Part shown: positions 1-6,573 of the stretch, in pieces
Layout of the letters: each line of letters starts with the position of its first letter
Numbering within the stretch: the stretch's first letter is position 1
Origin: Candidatus Woesearchaeota archaeon
GTDB lineage: Archaea; Nanobdellota; Nanobdellia; Woesearchaeales; JACQNA01
Direction of reading: 5' to 3'
DNA: 22,006 nt
NCBI GenBank assembly: GCA_016203335.1
Contig: JACQNA010000088.1
Span: 1 to 22,006 of the forward strand
Made by a program: the position numbers and the translations under genes
Notes under the pieces: model-generated
The model's input: only the letters and a program-made list of their open reading frames with translations
What the model was told of the DNA's origin: nothing
The model's database searches: none

Positions 1-60
1 ATATATAAATATGTTCCGTTTTCTGATATCGGAAATCCAATACGGATTCGGAGGTGCGAT

Positions 61-216
61 ATGTACTGCGAAACGAGCTGCTGCAACGAGAGCGCTGGCA
101 GGAATTTCCTCACGAAGGAGGAGAAGATCGCCAAGCTCGAGGGCTACAAGCAATGGCTGGACAGCGAGAGCAAGGGCGTTGCAGAAGCGATCGGCAAACT
201 GAAGAAAAAAGAATGA
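61..216 (+). CDS. Small 51-residue protein with N-terminal cysteines
   Basis: This short frame runs from ATG at 61 to TGA at 214-216. A strong Shine-Dalgarno GGAGGTG at about 50-56 sits five bases before the ATG and decides the start; the AT-rich ATATATAAAT at 1-10 could be the TATA box. The N-terminus starts MYCETSCCNE, with Cys at 3, 7 and 8, followed by a charged helix (FLTKEEKIAKLEGYKQWLDS) and a Lys-rich end. The pattern of short Cys-containing head, then TKEEKI and a helix, resembles small uncharacterised archaeal proteins, but I cannot assign a function. The cysteines could bind a metal (inference). It is followed by a T-rich stretch at about 221-241 that may end transcription. Confidence 0.72.
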   Translation: MYCETSCCNESAGRNFLTKEEKIAKLEGYKQWLDSESKGVAEAIGKLKKKE

Positions 217-220
217 GGAT

Positions 221-241
221 TTCTTTTTATTTTTTTTCTTT
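221..241 (+). terminator. T-rich putative archaeal terminator
   Basis: Right after the stop of the 51-residue gene there are long T runs (TTTCTTTTTATTTTTTTTCT). Archaeal RNA polymerase commonly stops at such T tracts without needing a hairpin. Confidence 0.5.
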
Positions 242-259
242 ATCTGCCCTGTGCATAGG

Positions 260-269
260 TTTAAATAAA
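260..269 (+). promoter_or_regulatory. TATA box for the nucleotidyltransferase
   Basis: TTTAAATAAA is centred about 26 bases before the ATG at 290, which places the transcription start at or next to the start codon (leaderless mRNA). Confidence 0.6.
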
Positions 270-289
270 AATTCTTTTTCCCCTTCCCC

Positions 290-988
290 ATGCTCACCAC
301 TGCATTCATCCTTTCCGGAGGGATCGGAGAGCGCCTCAAGCCGCTAACCGACCATACTGCAAAAACGCTCCTTCCCATCCAGGGCAAGCCAAAGGTAGCG
401 TGGAACATGGAGCTGGCACAGCGCTATGGCATCCCGCGGATTGTCCTCGGACTGGGGCAGAAGGCGGAGCAGTTCCAGCGGCATTTCAGGGATGCAGTGT
501 CCTACTCTATTGAGCAGGAGCCGATGGGAACTGCCGGCGCATTAAAGCTGGCGCAGGAGCTGATCGGCAATCAGATGTTTGTGATGATGAACGGCGATGA
601 ATTAAAAGACATTAACATCAATGAAATGCTCGCATTCCACCGGGCAAACAGGGCGCTGGCAACCTTGGCGATAACTGAAGGGGATGTGGCAAAATCAGGA
701 TGCGTGAAGCTGGATGGTGAGAAAATCAGCTATTTCATCGAGAAGCCGGAGATGGAGGCTGCGCCCTCAACGCTGATTTCCGCAGGGCTCTATATCCTTG
801 AGCCGGAGATATTTGATTATATCCCGCGGAACACCACGTTCTCCATTGAGCGGGATGTCTGGCCGCTGCTGGCTGCTGAAGGCAGGCTGTTCGGCTTCCG
901 CTTTTCCGGGCAGTTCCTGCAGACGGATACGCTGGAGAAATATCAGGCAGCAGAGCATCTATGGAAGGGATTCCGGGAGCCTGCATGA
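290..988 (+). CDS. Sugar-phosphate nucleotidyltransferase
   Basis: Members of this family transfer a nucleotide from an NTP to a sugar 1-phosphate, making NDP-sugars in the cytoplasm. The 232-residue protein opens with the glycine-rich NTP-binding loop LSGGIGERLKPLT (residues 8-20), then K25 and LLPIQGKP, as in the RmlA/ManC/GlmU nucleotidyltransferase fold. GTAGALKLA and MMNGDELKD (acidic metal-binding segment) and SAGLYIL follow. It is only the catalytic domain: there is no left-handed beta-helix or acetyltransferase tail. The usual PK of the loop is AK here. The start is set by a TATA box 26 bases upstream. Substrate cannot be told from sequence; glucose-1-P or mannose-1-P are likely, and a phosphohexomutase that could supply them lies 3 kb downstream, not in the same operon. 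Confidence 0.9.
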   Translation: MLTTAFILSGGIGERLKPLTDHTAKTLLPIQGKPKVAWNMELAQRYGIPRIVLGLGQKAEQFQRHFRDAVSYSIEQEPMGTAGALKLAQELIGNQMFVMMNGDELKDININEMLAFHRANRALATLAITEGDVAKSGCVKLDGEKISYFIEKPEMEAAPSTLISAGLYILEPEIFDYIPRNTTFSIERDVWPLLAAEGRLFGFRFSGQFLQTDTLEKYQAAEHLWKGFREPA

Positions 989-1080
989 ACGGCCTGAAGC
1001 ATGCGGTGCAGAGAGGGAAGAAAGAGATCCAGGTGGGGAATATTGCGATATCCCGGGATAAATACCAATTCTCTTCGTGA
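985..1080 (+). CDS. Possible 31-residue coupled small ORF
   Basis: An ATG at 985 overlaps the nucleotidyltransferase stop as ATGA and opens a frame to TGA at 1078-1080. The peptide begins MNGLKHAVQRGKKEIQVGN and ends in YQFSS. The ATGA overlap is the same arrangement used between real genes elsewhere in the window (rrp4/rrp41/rrp42), so re-initiation is plausible. It is too short to identify and may simply be a chance frame or the remnant of a lost tail. Confidence 0.3.
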   Translation: MNGLKHAVQRGKKEIQVGNIAISRDKYQFSS

Positions 1081-1116
1081 AACAGATCATGTAGAATGCA
1101 TCAAAATCTGGCAATA

Positions 1117-1126
1117 CTTTTAAAAA
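1117..1126 (+). promoter_or_regulatory. TATA box for the HD-domain gene
   Basis: CTTTTAAAAA is centred about 26 bases before the ATG at 1148, giving a leaderless transcript. Confidence 0.6.
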
Positions 1127-1147
1127 TCAGAGCAGCATCCCTCGGTC

Positions 1148-2422
1148 ATGATTGAAACGCCAGATGCCGCATATATCCCCCTTTATGCAGGGCCGGATGT
1201 ATACGATCGCTATGATGGCCCTTTTGTCCAGATCAGGAATACTCGGTTCCGGTATTGTTCACATGGCGCAATCTATCAGGATCTAACCAAAAATGAGGCG
1301 TTTACTCGGATGTCAGGAGTAAAGCAGCTTGGCACATTGGGAGCGAGTGCCCTGTATCTCGGAACTAACGCTACACGAGAGGCACATTCATGGATGACTG
1401 CAATCATGATGGATATCGTGCTCACCCAAAACAATTTTGATGATGCCCACCGAAAGCTCGGGATTGCAGCAGGATTATTTCATGATGTCGCTACACCTCC
1501 ATATTCTGACCAGGGTAAAGTGATTGACCCGGCATATTATAATGAAGAATTGCTTGTCAGAAACGTCATCGGAAAAAATACGCGAGTCCTACGGGCGTTG
1601 GCAAAGCACCATATTGACCTTGAAGAGCTCGTTGCAACTGTGCAGGGCCAGGGCATTGTCGGCGCCCTGCTTAACTCACGCGAAGGACTTGATGTGGACA
1701 ATCTGGCGTATATCGCTCTGGATCAGGCAATGATATCTATACCACCCCAGTTCCGTGAGATGTACTGGTTGTCCCAGGAAGACATCTTTGATGAATACCG
1801 GCATGTTGCCTATGATGGTACGTGGGCATTTCAGGATGCAACAACTGCATTAAAACTCGTCACCTTTCGGGCGATGTTATATGAATTTGTCTATCGAAAC
1901 CCGTTCAATAGGGCTAAAGAGGCCTTCCTGGCAAGGCTTTTAAGAAAAACTGATATAAAACCTGAGCAATTCCTTCGGTGGAATGACGGGACGTTTGATC
2001 TCTGGTTCAGGAAACAGTTTGGCGAACAGGCGTATGATGATTTTTTTCAGGTTTTGAGGCAGCTGTTTCGGGAAATCGCACGGGAATATGACCATTCCCT
2101 CTTGCCTGAGCTCCAAAACCTCAATAGTGATCGGTTGTGCGTCGCGGTGAATAAGCCGCCGCGGGATGCACTGGGCACCTTGGTTCAGTATGATGGCATG
2201 GTTATGCCCTTGCGTGAAATTGCAGCATTCAGAGAAACGGCGAGTGCCATTGAACAACGGCTTGCGCATATGGGATTCATTGGCGTGTACGAGCGCGCGC
2301 CGCCCGGCCAAGACTTTGGTCAGTATGCGGGTGACATTAGTCAATTATTAGCCGGGTTTCCTGTCCAGCGGCCAGAAGATTGGGAACCGCTGTTTCGGCT
2401 GCCGCATTCTTCAGAGCATTGA
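1148..2422 (+). CDS. HD-domain phosphohydrolase, SAMHD1/dNTPase-like
   Basis: The 424-residue protein has the layout of HD-superfamily dNTP triphosphohydrolases. FTRMSGVKQLGTLG (52-65) matches the conserved FxRLxxIxQLG segment, REAHSWMTA gives metal ligand H80, FHDVATPPYS gives the H112-D113 pair, and GLDVDNLAYIALD (180-192) matches the SAMHD1-type DVDxxDYxxRD with D184 as last metal ligand. Where the family usually has HDxGHGPFSH, this protein has HDVATPPYSD, so the extra catalytic histidines are absent. It probably binds a divalent metal and cleaves a phosphoester or phosphoanhydride, but the substrate is uncertain. It is a single-gene unit with its own TATA box and meets the Nudix gene tail to tail, 12 bases apart. 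Confidence 0.82.
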   Translation: MIETPDAAYIPLYAGPDVYDRYDGPFVQIRNTRFRYCSHGAIYQDLTKNEAFTRMSGVKQLGTLGASALYLGTNATREAHSWMTAIMMDIVLTQNNFDDAHRKLGIAAGLFHDVATPPYSDQGKVIDPAYYNEELLVRNVIGKNTRVLRALAKHHIDLEELVATVQGQGIVGALLNSREGLDVDNLAYIALDQAMISIPPQFREMYWLSQEDIFDEYRHVAYDGTWAFQDATTALKLVTFRAMLYEFVYRNPFNRAKEAFLARLLRKTDIKPEQFLRWNDGTFDLWFRKQFGEQAYDDFFQVLRQLFREIAREYDHSLLPELQNLNSDRLCVAVNKPPRDALGTLVQYDGMVMPLREIAAFRETASAIEQRLAHMGFIGVYERAPPGQDFGQYAGDISQLLAGFPVQRPEDWEPLFRLPHSSEH

Positions 2423-2441
2423 GTAAATCACTTATTACTCA
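2420..2441. terminator. Inverted repeat across two convergent stop codons
   Basis: TGAGTAA (2420-2426) pairs with TTACTCA (2435-2441) around an 8-base loop. The arms contain the HD gene stop (2420-2422) and the Nudix gene stop (2435-2437), so this short hairpin could act on both convergent transcripts. It is short and weak. Confidence 0.35.
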
Positions 2442-2983
2442 TTTCTGGTGAGATAATTCTGATATGCACTAATCACTGGATGCAGTGTCGGATGCAGCTT
2501 TTCTGTCGCTTTTTCCACCGGCGACCATTCAAAGTGCGTGTGCTCCTTGCTGAGCAGGACATCGCTGGAAAGCGCTTTGCAGAGGAAGATGATCATGGTG
2601 ATTTTTTGCTGGTCATCGCGGGTGAAGTGATGCACGTCGAGCGGATGTATAATCTCAATGTCCAGCCCAGTCTCCTCTTTGGTCTCGCGCTGCAGGCCGA
2701 GATAGGGGTCTTCACCAAGCTCCAGCCTTCCTCCAGGGATTTCCCAGACGCCTGGCTTATGCACATCATTGTCCCGGCGCTTGATGTCTCGCACACCACC
2801 ACTCTTGGAGTGGTGGAATCGAGTGGTGTGCGAGGCGGAAAAAAAGCGATCAGCCCGAGCGACCGAAGGGAGCGAGCATGCCACCGGTCTGTGACCGGTG
2901 GTGGCTGCGAGCTTTTTGACGATCAAGAGCTTATTGCTCTCATTGATAATGAACGACTTTACTGCAAGGCGGAAGGGGTCCAC
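2435..2983 (-). CDS. Nudix hydrolase with in-frame inserted segment
   Basis: The protein (182 residues) hydrolyses a nucleoside diphosphate linked to another group, judging by the perfect Nudix box GX5EX7REXXEEXG: G85, E91, R99-E100, E103-E104 (GRLELGEDPYLGLQRETKEE). The N-terminal strand RLAVKSFIIN and LLIVKK, and PGVWEIPGG just before the box, are typical of MutT-like enzymes. Between LLIVKK and VHKPGVWEIP, where about 6-8 residues are usual, there are about 45 (residues 25-71), encoded by a two-hairpin DNA element. The frame stays open, so the enzyme may still fold with a surface loop. The start is GTG at 2983; a TATA box 25 bases upstream supports it, while the ATG at 2999 is out of frame. 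Confidence 0.87.
   Translation of the reverse strand: MDPFRLAVKSFIINESNKLLIVKKLAATTGHRPVACSLPSVARADRFFSASHTTRFHHSKSGGVRDIKRRDNDVHKPGVWEIPGGRLELGEDPYLGLQRETKEETGLDIEIIHPLDVHHFTRDDQQKITMIIFLCKALSSDVLLSKEHTHFEWSPVEKATEKLHPTLHPVISAYQNYLTRNE
2788..2904. repeat. Two-hairpin palindromic element inside the Nudix gene
   Basis: The left part is a perfect 12-base inverted repeat, CTCGCACACCAC (2788-2799) with GTGGTGTGCGAG (2823-2834), enclosing an alternative 9-base hairpin CCACCACTC/GAGTGGTGG (2796-2804/2808-2816, loop TTG). The right part is CCACCGGTC/GACCGGTGG (2881-2889/2893-2901, loop TGT). Between them lie an A-run, ATCAGCCC and GAGCGACCGAAGGGAGCGAG. It covers the extra residues of the Nudix protein (about 27-66), is close to 39 codons long and has no stop in the coding frame. 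This looks like a small non-autonomous mobile or palindromic element, comparable in style to IS200/IS605-derived PATE/MITE elements or Rickettsia palindromic elements; exact ends are not defined. Confidence 0.7.
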
Positions 2984-3003
2984 TATTTTGGTAAGCCATA
3001 TTG

Positions 3004-3011
3004 TTTATAAA
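3004..3011 (-). promoter_or_regulatory. TATA box for the Nudix gene
   Basis: The palindromic TTTATAAA lies about 25 bases before the GTG start at 2983 on the minus strand, supporting a leaderless GTG start. Confidence 0.6.
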
Positions 3012-3035
3012 AATCTTTGGAATTACATAAGAAAC

Positions 3036-3045
3036 ATTAATATAC
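3036..3045 (+). promoter_or_regulatory. TATA box for the H-box protein gene
   Basis: ATTAATATAC is centred about 26 bases before the ATG at 3067. With the Nudix TATA box it makes a compact divergent promoter region. Confidence 0.55.
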
Positions 3046-3066
3046 ACCCTCTCCACTGGTTTCCTT

Positions 3067-3483
3067 ATGTGGTTCGCCCAGCAGACCCTGTGGGATATCT
3101 TTAACAAATTTGAACGGAAACCTGACTATGCTGCTGCTGAAGAGTTGCTGGATGAAGTCAAAAAACGGCAGGATGTCATCACACGGGTTGCCCAGCAATT
3201 CCGAATGCAGGGCAAGAGGGAATTCGCAGATGCCCTGGAACATCATCTTCGTAACAGGCTAGCGAGCATTGGCGGTTATGTGAGCCTGTTTCTCAAAGGG
3301 GCAAATTCTGCTACAGAGACGATTTCCGTCATCAAAGTCTGCTCCATCATCAAAGAAGAGATTATTGCCTACGAAAAGGCGTTTGCATCTTTTGATGAGC
3401 ATCTCAAGAAGCACATTGCACTCGCACAAGCAGAAATGCGGAAAGAGTACGAACTGTGCGAATTGGAAAGAACGGCTGCGTAA
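3067..3483 (+). CDS. Small helical protein with histidine-kinase-like H-box
   Basis: The 138-residue protein is soluble and appears all-helical. Residues 58-75 read EHHLRNRLASIGGYVSLF, very close to the H-box of sensor histidine kinases (HELRNPLxSIxGYxxL), with H60 in the position of the phospho-accepting histidine. A second long helix follows at about 83-108, as in a dimerisation/phosphotransfer (DHp) four-helix bundle. No ATP-binding kinase domain (N, G1, G2 boxes) follows and no receiver or kinase gene is nearby. It could be an orphan phosphotransfer protein, similar in principle to Spo0B, or a DHp fold used for something else. It is a separate unit with its own TATA box. The gene is real; the role is inference. 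Confidence 0.75.
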   Translation: MWFAQQTLWDIFNKFERKPDYAAAEELLDEVKKRQDVITRVAQQFRMQGKREFADALEHHLRNRLASIGGYVSLFLKGANSATETISVIKVCSIIKEEIIAYEKAFASFDEHLKKHIALAQAEMRKEYELCELERTAA

Positions 3484-3512
3484 TGATACAAGCAAACTCT
3501 TTTTTCCACAAT

Positions 3513-3522
3513 CTATTAATAC
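3513..3522 (+). promoter_or_regulatory. TATA box for the phosphohexomutase gene
   Basis: CTATTAATAC is centred about 27 bases before the ATG at 3544. Confidence 0.5.
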
Positions 3523-3543
3523 CACCTTCTATTTAATACCTCC

Positions 3544-4869
3544 ATGTCCATCTACAAAGCCTACGACATCCGCGGCATCTATCCCCATGAATTCAATGAG
3601 CATATCGCGGAGCAGATTGGGCGGGCATTTGTGGTGCGCTGCAAGCCCAAAACCGTGGTGATTGCCCGGGACATGCGGAATTCCTCCCCTCAAATCCATG
3701 CTGCGGTTGTCCAGGGTGTGCGGGAGCAGGGTGCTGACATTATTGATATCGGGCTTGCCTCCTCTGACCTCTTTTACTTTGCATCGTATGTGTTGAAGAC
3801 TGATGCCGGCATCATGATCACTGCTTCCCACAACCCGGGCGAGTATAATGGCCTAAAATTTGTCCAAGAGAAAGCGATTCCGGTTACTGAGGAAGGTATC
3901 CGGCAGATTCAGCAGCTGGTGGGGCAGGGCAGGTTTCCTGCAGCACACCGGGGAAAGATAACAAAGAAAAAAGGAATACTGCGGGAATATGCTGCTGCTA
4001 CGCTCCAGCAGATAGACAAACGCGCGCTCCGGGGAAAGAAGATAGTCCTTGATGCAGGCAACGGCATGGCGTGCCTGGTTGCTGAGGTGATGTTTAGAGG
4101 AGTGAAGCTGGACATCATCAGGATGAACTTCCAGCTGGACGGCAATTTTCCCGGCAGGGGGCCGAATCCGCTGATTAACCATAAGGACATCCAGCAGAAG
4201 GTGCGGGAAGAGCAGGCTGACCTGGGAATCTCTTGGGATGGTGACACCGACCGGGTATTTTTTGTTGACGAAAAAGGGAATTTTATTGCAGGGGATTTCA
4301 TCACCGGGCTACTGGCAAAGCAGATGCTGAAGAAGTTTCCCGGAGGAAAGGTCGTTTATGACATCCGGGCATCGCACTATGTGAAAGATTCCATCCTCAA
4401 ATCAGGGGGTGTGCCGCTTCCCAGCAGGGTTGGGCATTCCTTTATCAAGCAGCTGATGCGCAAGGAAAAGGCAATATTCGGCGGAGAAACTACCGGGCAT
4501 TATTATTACCAATACAAGGATATGTATGCGGAAAACGGCTACCTGCCTGCTTTCCAGATTCTGGAGATGATGTGCAGGGAAAATAAGAGGCTTTCAGAGC
4601 TGCTCGCTGACACCAATGATTACCATATCTCCGGGGAAATTAACTTTACGGTAAAGGACAAGGAGCATGTCCTTCGATTGCTGGAGATGAAGTATGCTGA
4701 CGCCAGGAAAACAAAAATAGACGGGCTTTCTTTGGAATATCCTGACTGGCACTGCAATGTCCGGCCCAGCAATACTGAGCCGCTACTGAGGCTGAACCTG
4801 GAGGCAAAAAGCAGGGAGCTGATGCAGGAGAAGGTAAAAGAAGTGAGCAGGATTATTACTGGAAATTAA
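3544..4869 (+). CDS. Phosphomannomutase/phosphoglucomutase
   Basis: This alpha-D-phosphohexomutase (441 residues, normal family length) interconverts hexose 6-phosphate and 1-phosphate in the cytoplasm. All four family signatures are visible: the start AYDIRG, the active-site loop TASHNP with phosphoserine S95, the Mg-binding loop DGDTDR (D232, D234, D236), the sugar-binding loop GGETTGH (usual GEMSGH, residues 313-319), and the phosphate-binding RPSNTEP near the C-terminus. It would supply mannose-1-P or glucose-1-P for nucleotide-sugar synthesis, which suits the nucleotidyltransferase at 290. The gene is single and leaderless. Preference for mannose, glucose or glucosamine cannot be decided from sequence. 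Confidence 0.93.
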   Translation: MSIYKAYDIRGIYPHEFNEHIAEQIGRAFVVRCKPKTVVIARDMRNSSPQIHAAVVQGVREQGADIIDIGLASSDLFYFASYVLKTDAGIMITASHNPGEYNGLKFVQEKAIPVTEEGIRQIQQLVGQGRFPAAHRGKITKKKGILREYAAATLQQIDKRALRGKKIVLDAGNGMACLVAEVMFRGVKLDIIRMNFQLDGNFPGRGPNPLINHKDIQQKVREEQADLGISWDGDTDRVFFVDEKGNFIAGDFITGLLAKQMLKKFPGGKVVYDIRASHYVKDSILKSGGVPLPSRVGHSFIKQLMRKEKAIFGGETTGHYYYQYKDMYAENGYLPAFQILEMMCRENKRLSELLADTNDYHISGEINFTVKDKEHVLRLLEMKYADARKTKIDGLSLEYPDWHCNVRPSNTEPLLRLNLEAKSRELMQEKVKEVSRIITGN

Positions 4870-4906
4870 TGCACTGATAGGTGCTTATTGAGGCATTTGC
4901 AAAAGA

Positions 4907-4915
4907 TTTTTAAAG
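4907..4915 (+). promoter_or_regulatory. TATA box for the 128-residue unknown gene
   Basis: TTTTTAAAG lies about 26 bases before the ATG at 4937. Confidence 0.5.
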
Positions 4916-4936
4916 CATCCTGCATCTCTTAACATT

Positions 4937-5323
4937 ATGCAGCTCACCGAGGAGCAGAGACGGTATGTACTATTCCAGATAACACGGGAAGGAAAATCGC
5001 TCCGCGATATCCTTCTTCAGGAGTTTCCTAATGCGAGGATAGCCATTGTCCGAGGCCATGATAGGTTCGAGGGGAGAAGATATGTTTATCGGGCATGTTT
5101 TTCTGAGAAGGATGCTGCGATCGCGCAATTGATGGCAGAATCTTCTCCCAACGGAAGCGATGATGACATATCAGATAGTTTTTATGTGGCAGCAGGCACT
5201 GCTCGCCAGCTTGAAGATGGCGGCGTCACTGATCCGGAAACCAGAAAGCCTTTAGACGCTATTGATGTTCAGCTCGCATACATGTACCTTCAGATACACC
5301 TTGAAGAATTCTCAGGGGATTGA
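4937..5323 (+). CDS. Uncharacterised 128-residue protein
   Basis: I do not recognise this gene. The leaderless TATA spacing supports the ATG at 4937 and codon use resembles the neighbours, so it is likely real. The protein is acidic and soluble, with no signal peptide or membrane segment. An N-terminal helix (LTEEQRRYVLFQITREGKSL) leads into an alternating region with ARIAIVRGHDRFEGRRYVYR (a probable beta hairpin) and an acidic stretch PNGSDDDISDS. The C-terminal third is helical (DAIDVQLAYMYLQIHLEEF). It is a single-gene unit meeting the SdpI gene tail to tail. Confidence 0.7.
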   Translation: MQLTEEQRRYVLFQITREGKSLRDILLQEFPNARIAIVRGHDRFEGRRYVYRACFSEKDAAIAQLMAESSPNGSDDDISDSFYVAAGTARQLEDGGVTDPETRKPLDAIDVQLAYMYLQIHLEEFSGD

Positions 5324-5326
5324 CCT

Positions 5327-5338
5327 CGTGTTAACACG
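5327..5338. terminator. 12-base palindrome between convergent genes
   Basis: The perfect palindrome CGTGTTAACACG lies in the 25-base gap between the stops at 5323 and 5349. It may be a shared termination signal, or a protein-binding site; the evidence is only its symmetry and place. Confidence 0.3.
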
Positions 5339-5348
5339 GTACTCTTTA

Positions 5349-5966
5349 TCATGATCTTCTGTGAATCTTCCGATACACCATAAAGGAGTAGATGAATAGC
5401 ACCGCAATATTTATGATAGTCGGCACCAGTATTATCCATATAAAATATTGAGCGTACGGAAGAGCGAGAAGGAAGCATGCTGCGTTCAACCGGATGGTTA
5501 CACTGCCTAACTTATGCGTCCTTTCCCACACTTTATCGCTTGATAATGTCCAGGGCGTCCTGATGCCGATGAAGAAGTTCCGCCTGATCTCCTTGATCAC
5601 GGTTCCGAGATAGAACAGCAGCGCCGCGACAAGCACCAGGATGGCATCCCGCATGAACGGGGACTGCAGCCCAAACGCAGAGGGGAGTGTGATGATATAA
5701 ACTAAAAACAAGAAGAGCACCACTGCGGTCTTCACCCCGAAGAGATGGGGGAACCGCACGATGTTCTTTGCGTGCACCTCCAGAACGGGAAGATATTGGA
5801 AAAGGAGGTATACTACCAGTACTATCCCCGGGAGGAGGAATATCAGCACATTATTCTGGCTGGCAACCGGAATGCGGGTAGGCACGAGCCAGTATGCAAG
5901 CGCTGCAATGGCCCAGGAAAGCAGCACCAGGGCAAGGGGAATGAGCTCCCTCTTTTGGATAGGCAT
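5349..5966 (-). CDS. SdpI-family multi-pass membrane protein
   Basis: The start is ATG at 5966 (MPIQKRELIPLA), not the longer frame that would run through the tRNA; a TATA box lies 26 bases upstream. The 205-residue protein has about six membrane helices. The N-terminal half has the DUF1648 look (AYWLVPTRIPVASQNN, helix, extracytoplasmic loop, helix). The C-terminal half has the SdpI signature NFFIGIRTPWTLSSDKVWERTHKLG at about residues 130-155, followed by two more helices. In Bacillus, SdpI is the immunity protein and signal receptor for the toxin SdpC. Many archaeal and bacterial homologues occur without any toxin, as here, so the role in this organism is unknown. Confidence 0.85.
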   Translation of the reverse strand: MPIQKRELIPLALVLLSWAIAALAYWLVPTRIPVASQNNVLIFLLPGIVLVVYLLFQYLPVLEVHAKNIVRFPHLFGVKTAVVLFLFLVYIITLPSAFGLQSPFMRDAILVLVAALLFYLGTVIKEIRRNFFIGIRTPWTLSSDKVWERTHKLGSVTIRLNAACFLLALPYAQYFIWIILVPTIINIAVLFIYSFMVYRKIHRRS

Positions 5967-5987
5967 GGGGGATTTCAGGATAGGGGG

Positions 5988-5996
5988 ATTAATAAA
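5988..5996 (-). promoter_or_regulatory. TATA box for the SdpI-family gene
   Basis: On the minus strand TTTATTAAT lies about 26 bases before the ATG at 5966 and just after the 3' end of the tRNA gene. Confidence 0.5.
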
Positions 5997-6019
5997 GGTT
6001 TCTGAACAGGAATACAAAA

Positions 6020-6093
6020 CGCCCCCGCAGGGATTTGAACCCTGGTCTGAGCCTCCGGAGGGCCCAATTCTGTCCAAGCTAAACTACAGGGGC
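6020..6093 (-). tRNA. tRNA-Arg (anticodon CCG)
   Basis: Folding the minus strand by eye gives a full cloverleaf: acceptor GCCCCTG with CGGGGGC (one G-T pair), a 4-pair D stem with G-T pairs, anticodon stem GGGCC with GGCTC, loop CTCCGGA with anticodon CCG, a 4-base variable loop, and T arm CAGGG-TTCAAAT-CCCTG. The discriminator is G and CCA is not encoded. No intron is seen. Anticodon CCG reads the arginine codon CGG. It is transcribed from the TATA box at 6117-6126. Confidence 0.92.
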
Positions 6094-6116
6094 GTGAAGG
6101 CAGGAAAAAAAGGAAC

Positions 6117-6126
6117 CTTTATAAAT
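6117..6126 (-). promoter_or_regulatory. TATA box for tRNA-Arg, possibly bidirectional
   Basis: CTTTATAAAT lies about 29 bases upstream of the tRNA 5' end on the minus strand. Its core is near-symmetric, so it might also fire toward the pop5 operon, giving a leader of about 65 bases; a weaker CTTATTTA at 6189-6196 is an alternative for that direction. Confidence 0.5.
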
Positions 6127-6210
6127 ACCCAGCATATCCACCTTTTCTGTGAGAGAGAAAGAAGCGCAACAGATGAAGAGGGTTTCCCTTATTTACCTTC
6201 TTTCTACAAT

Positions 6211-6552
6211 ATGAGCCGACTGTTACCAAGTCTTCAAGAAACCAACAGATACCTTGCATTTGCCGTTGAGGCAGCGCATCCGGTATTCTTCAAAGCAGTA
6301 TCGCAGGCGGTCTGGCAGCATATCCTTGGATTTATCGGCAGCAAGGGAGCTGCAGAGGCAGGCGTCTGGATACTGCCCGACCAGTGGAACCAAAAGGCGC
6401 AGCAGGGCATCCTCAAGGCTACTCATACCCATGTTCATGCATGCAAGGCAGCGCTTGCGCTGCTCCATACCATTGAAGGAAAGCCAGCGATGGCCAGGAG
6501 CCTCGGCATGAGCGGAACGCTCGCCAAGGCGCAGGGCTATCTTTCCGGATAA
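6211..6552 (+). CDS. rnp2: RNase P protein subunit Pop5 (Rnp2)
   Basis: Pop5 is a protein subunit of archaeal RNase P, which removes the 5' leader of pre-tRNA. The real start is ATG at 6211; the longer open frame upstream crosses the tRNA gene and is meaningless. The 113-residue protein starts SRLLPSLQETNRYLAFAVE, the family N-terminus (K/RLLPxLREKxRYIAFE), has ILKATHTHVHACKAALALLH in place of the usual IRxxxxxVxxxxAALALI, and ends with SLGMSGTLAKA, the conserved SGTIKKA motif. It is followed 21 bases on by psmA, the standard pop5-psmA order of the archaeal exosome superoperon. The usual upstream partners Rpp30 and eL15 are not in front of it here. Confidence 0.88.
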   Translation: MSRLLPSLQETNRYLAFAVEAAHPVFFKAVSQAVWQHILGFIGSKGAAEAGVWILPDQWNQKAQQGILKATHTHVHACKAALALLHTIEGKPAMARSLGMSGTLAKAQGYLSG

Positions 6553-6573
6553 TTGACAACAAAAGGTGATATC

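Noticed and set aside
54..347. 97-codon frame across the first two genes
   Set aside because: It is out of frame with both the 51-residue gene, which has the proper ribosome site, and the nucleotidyltransferase.
2480..3010. 176-codon plus-strand open frame
   Set aside because: It is antisense to the Nudix gene, whose catalytic box is perfect.
5761..6210. Long upstream extension of the pop5 frame
   Set aside because: It runs antisense through the SdpI gene and the tRNA; the family start is at 6211.
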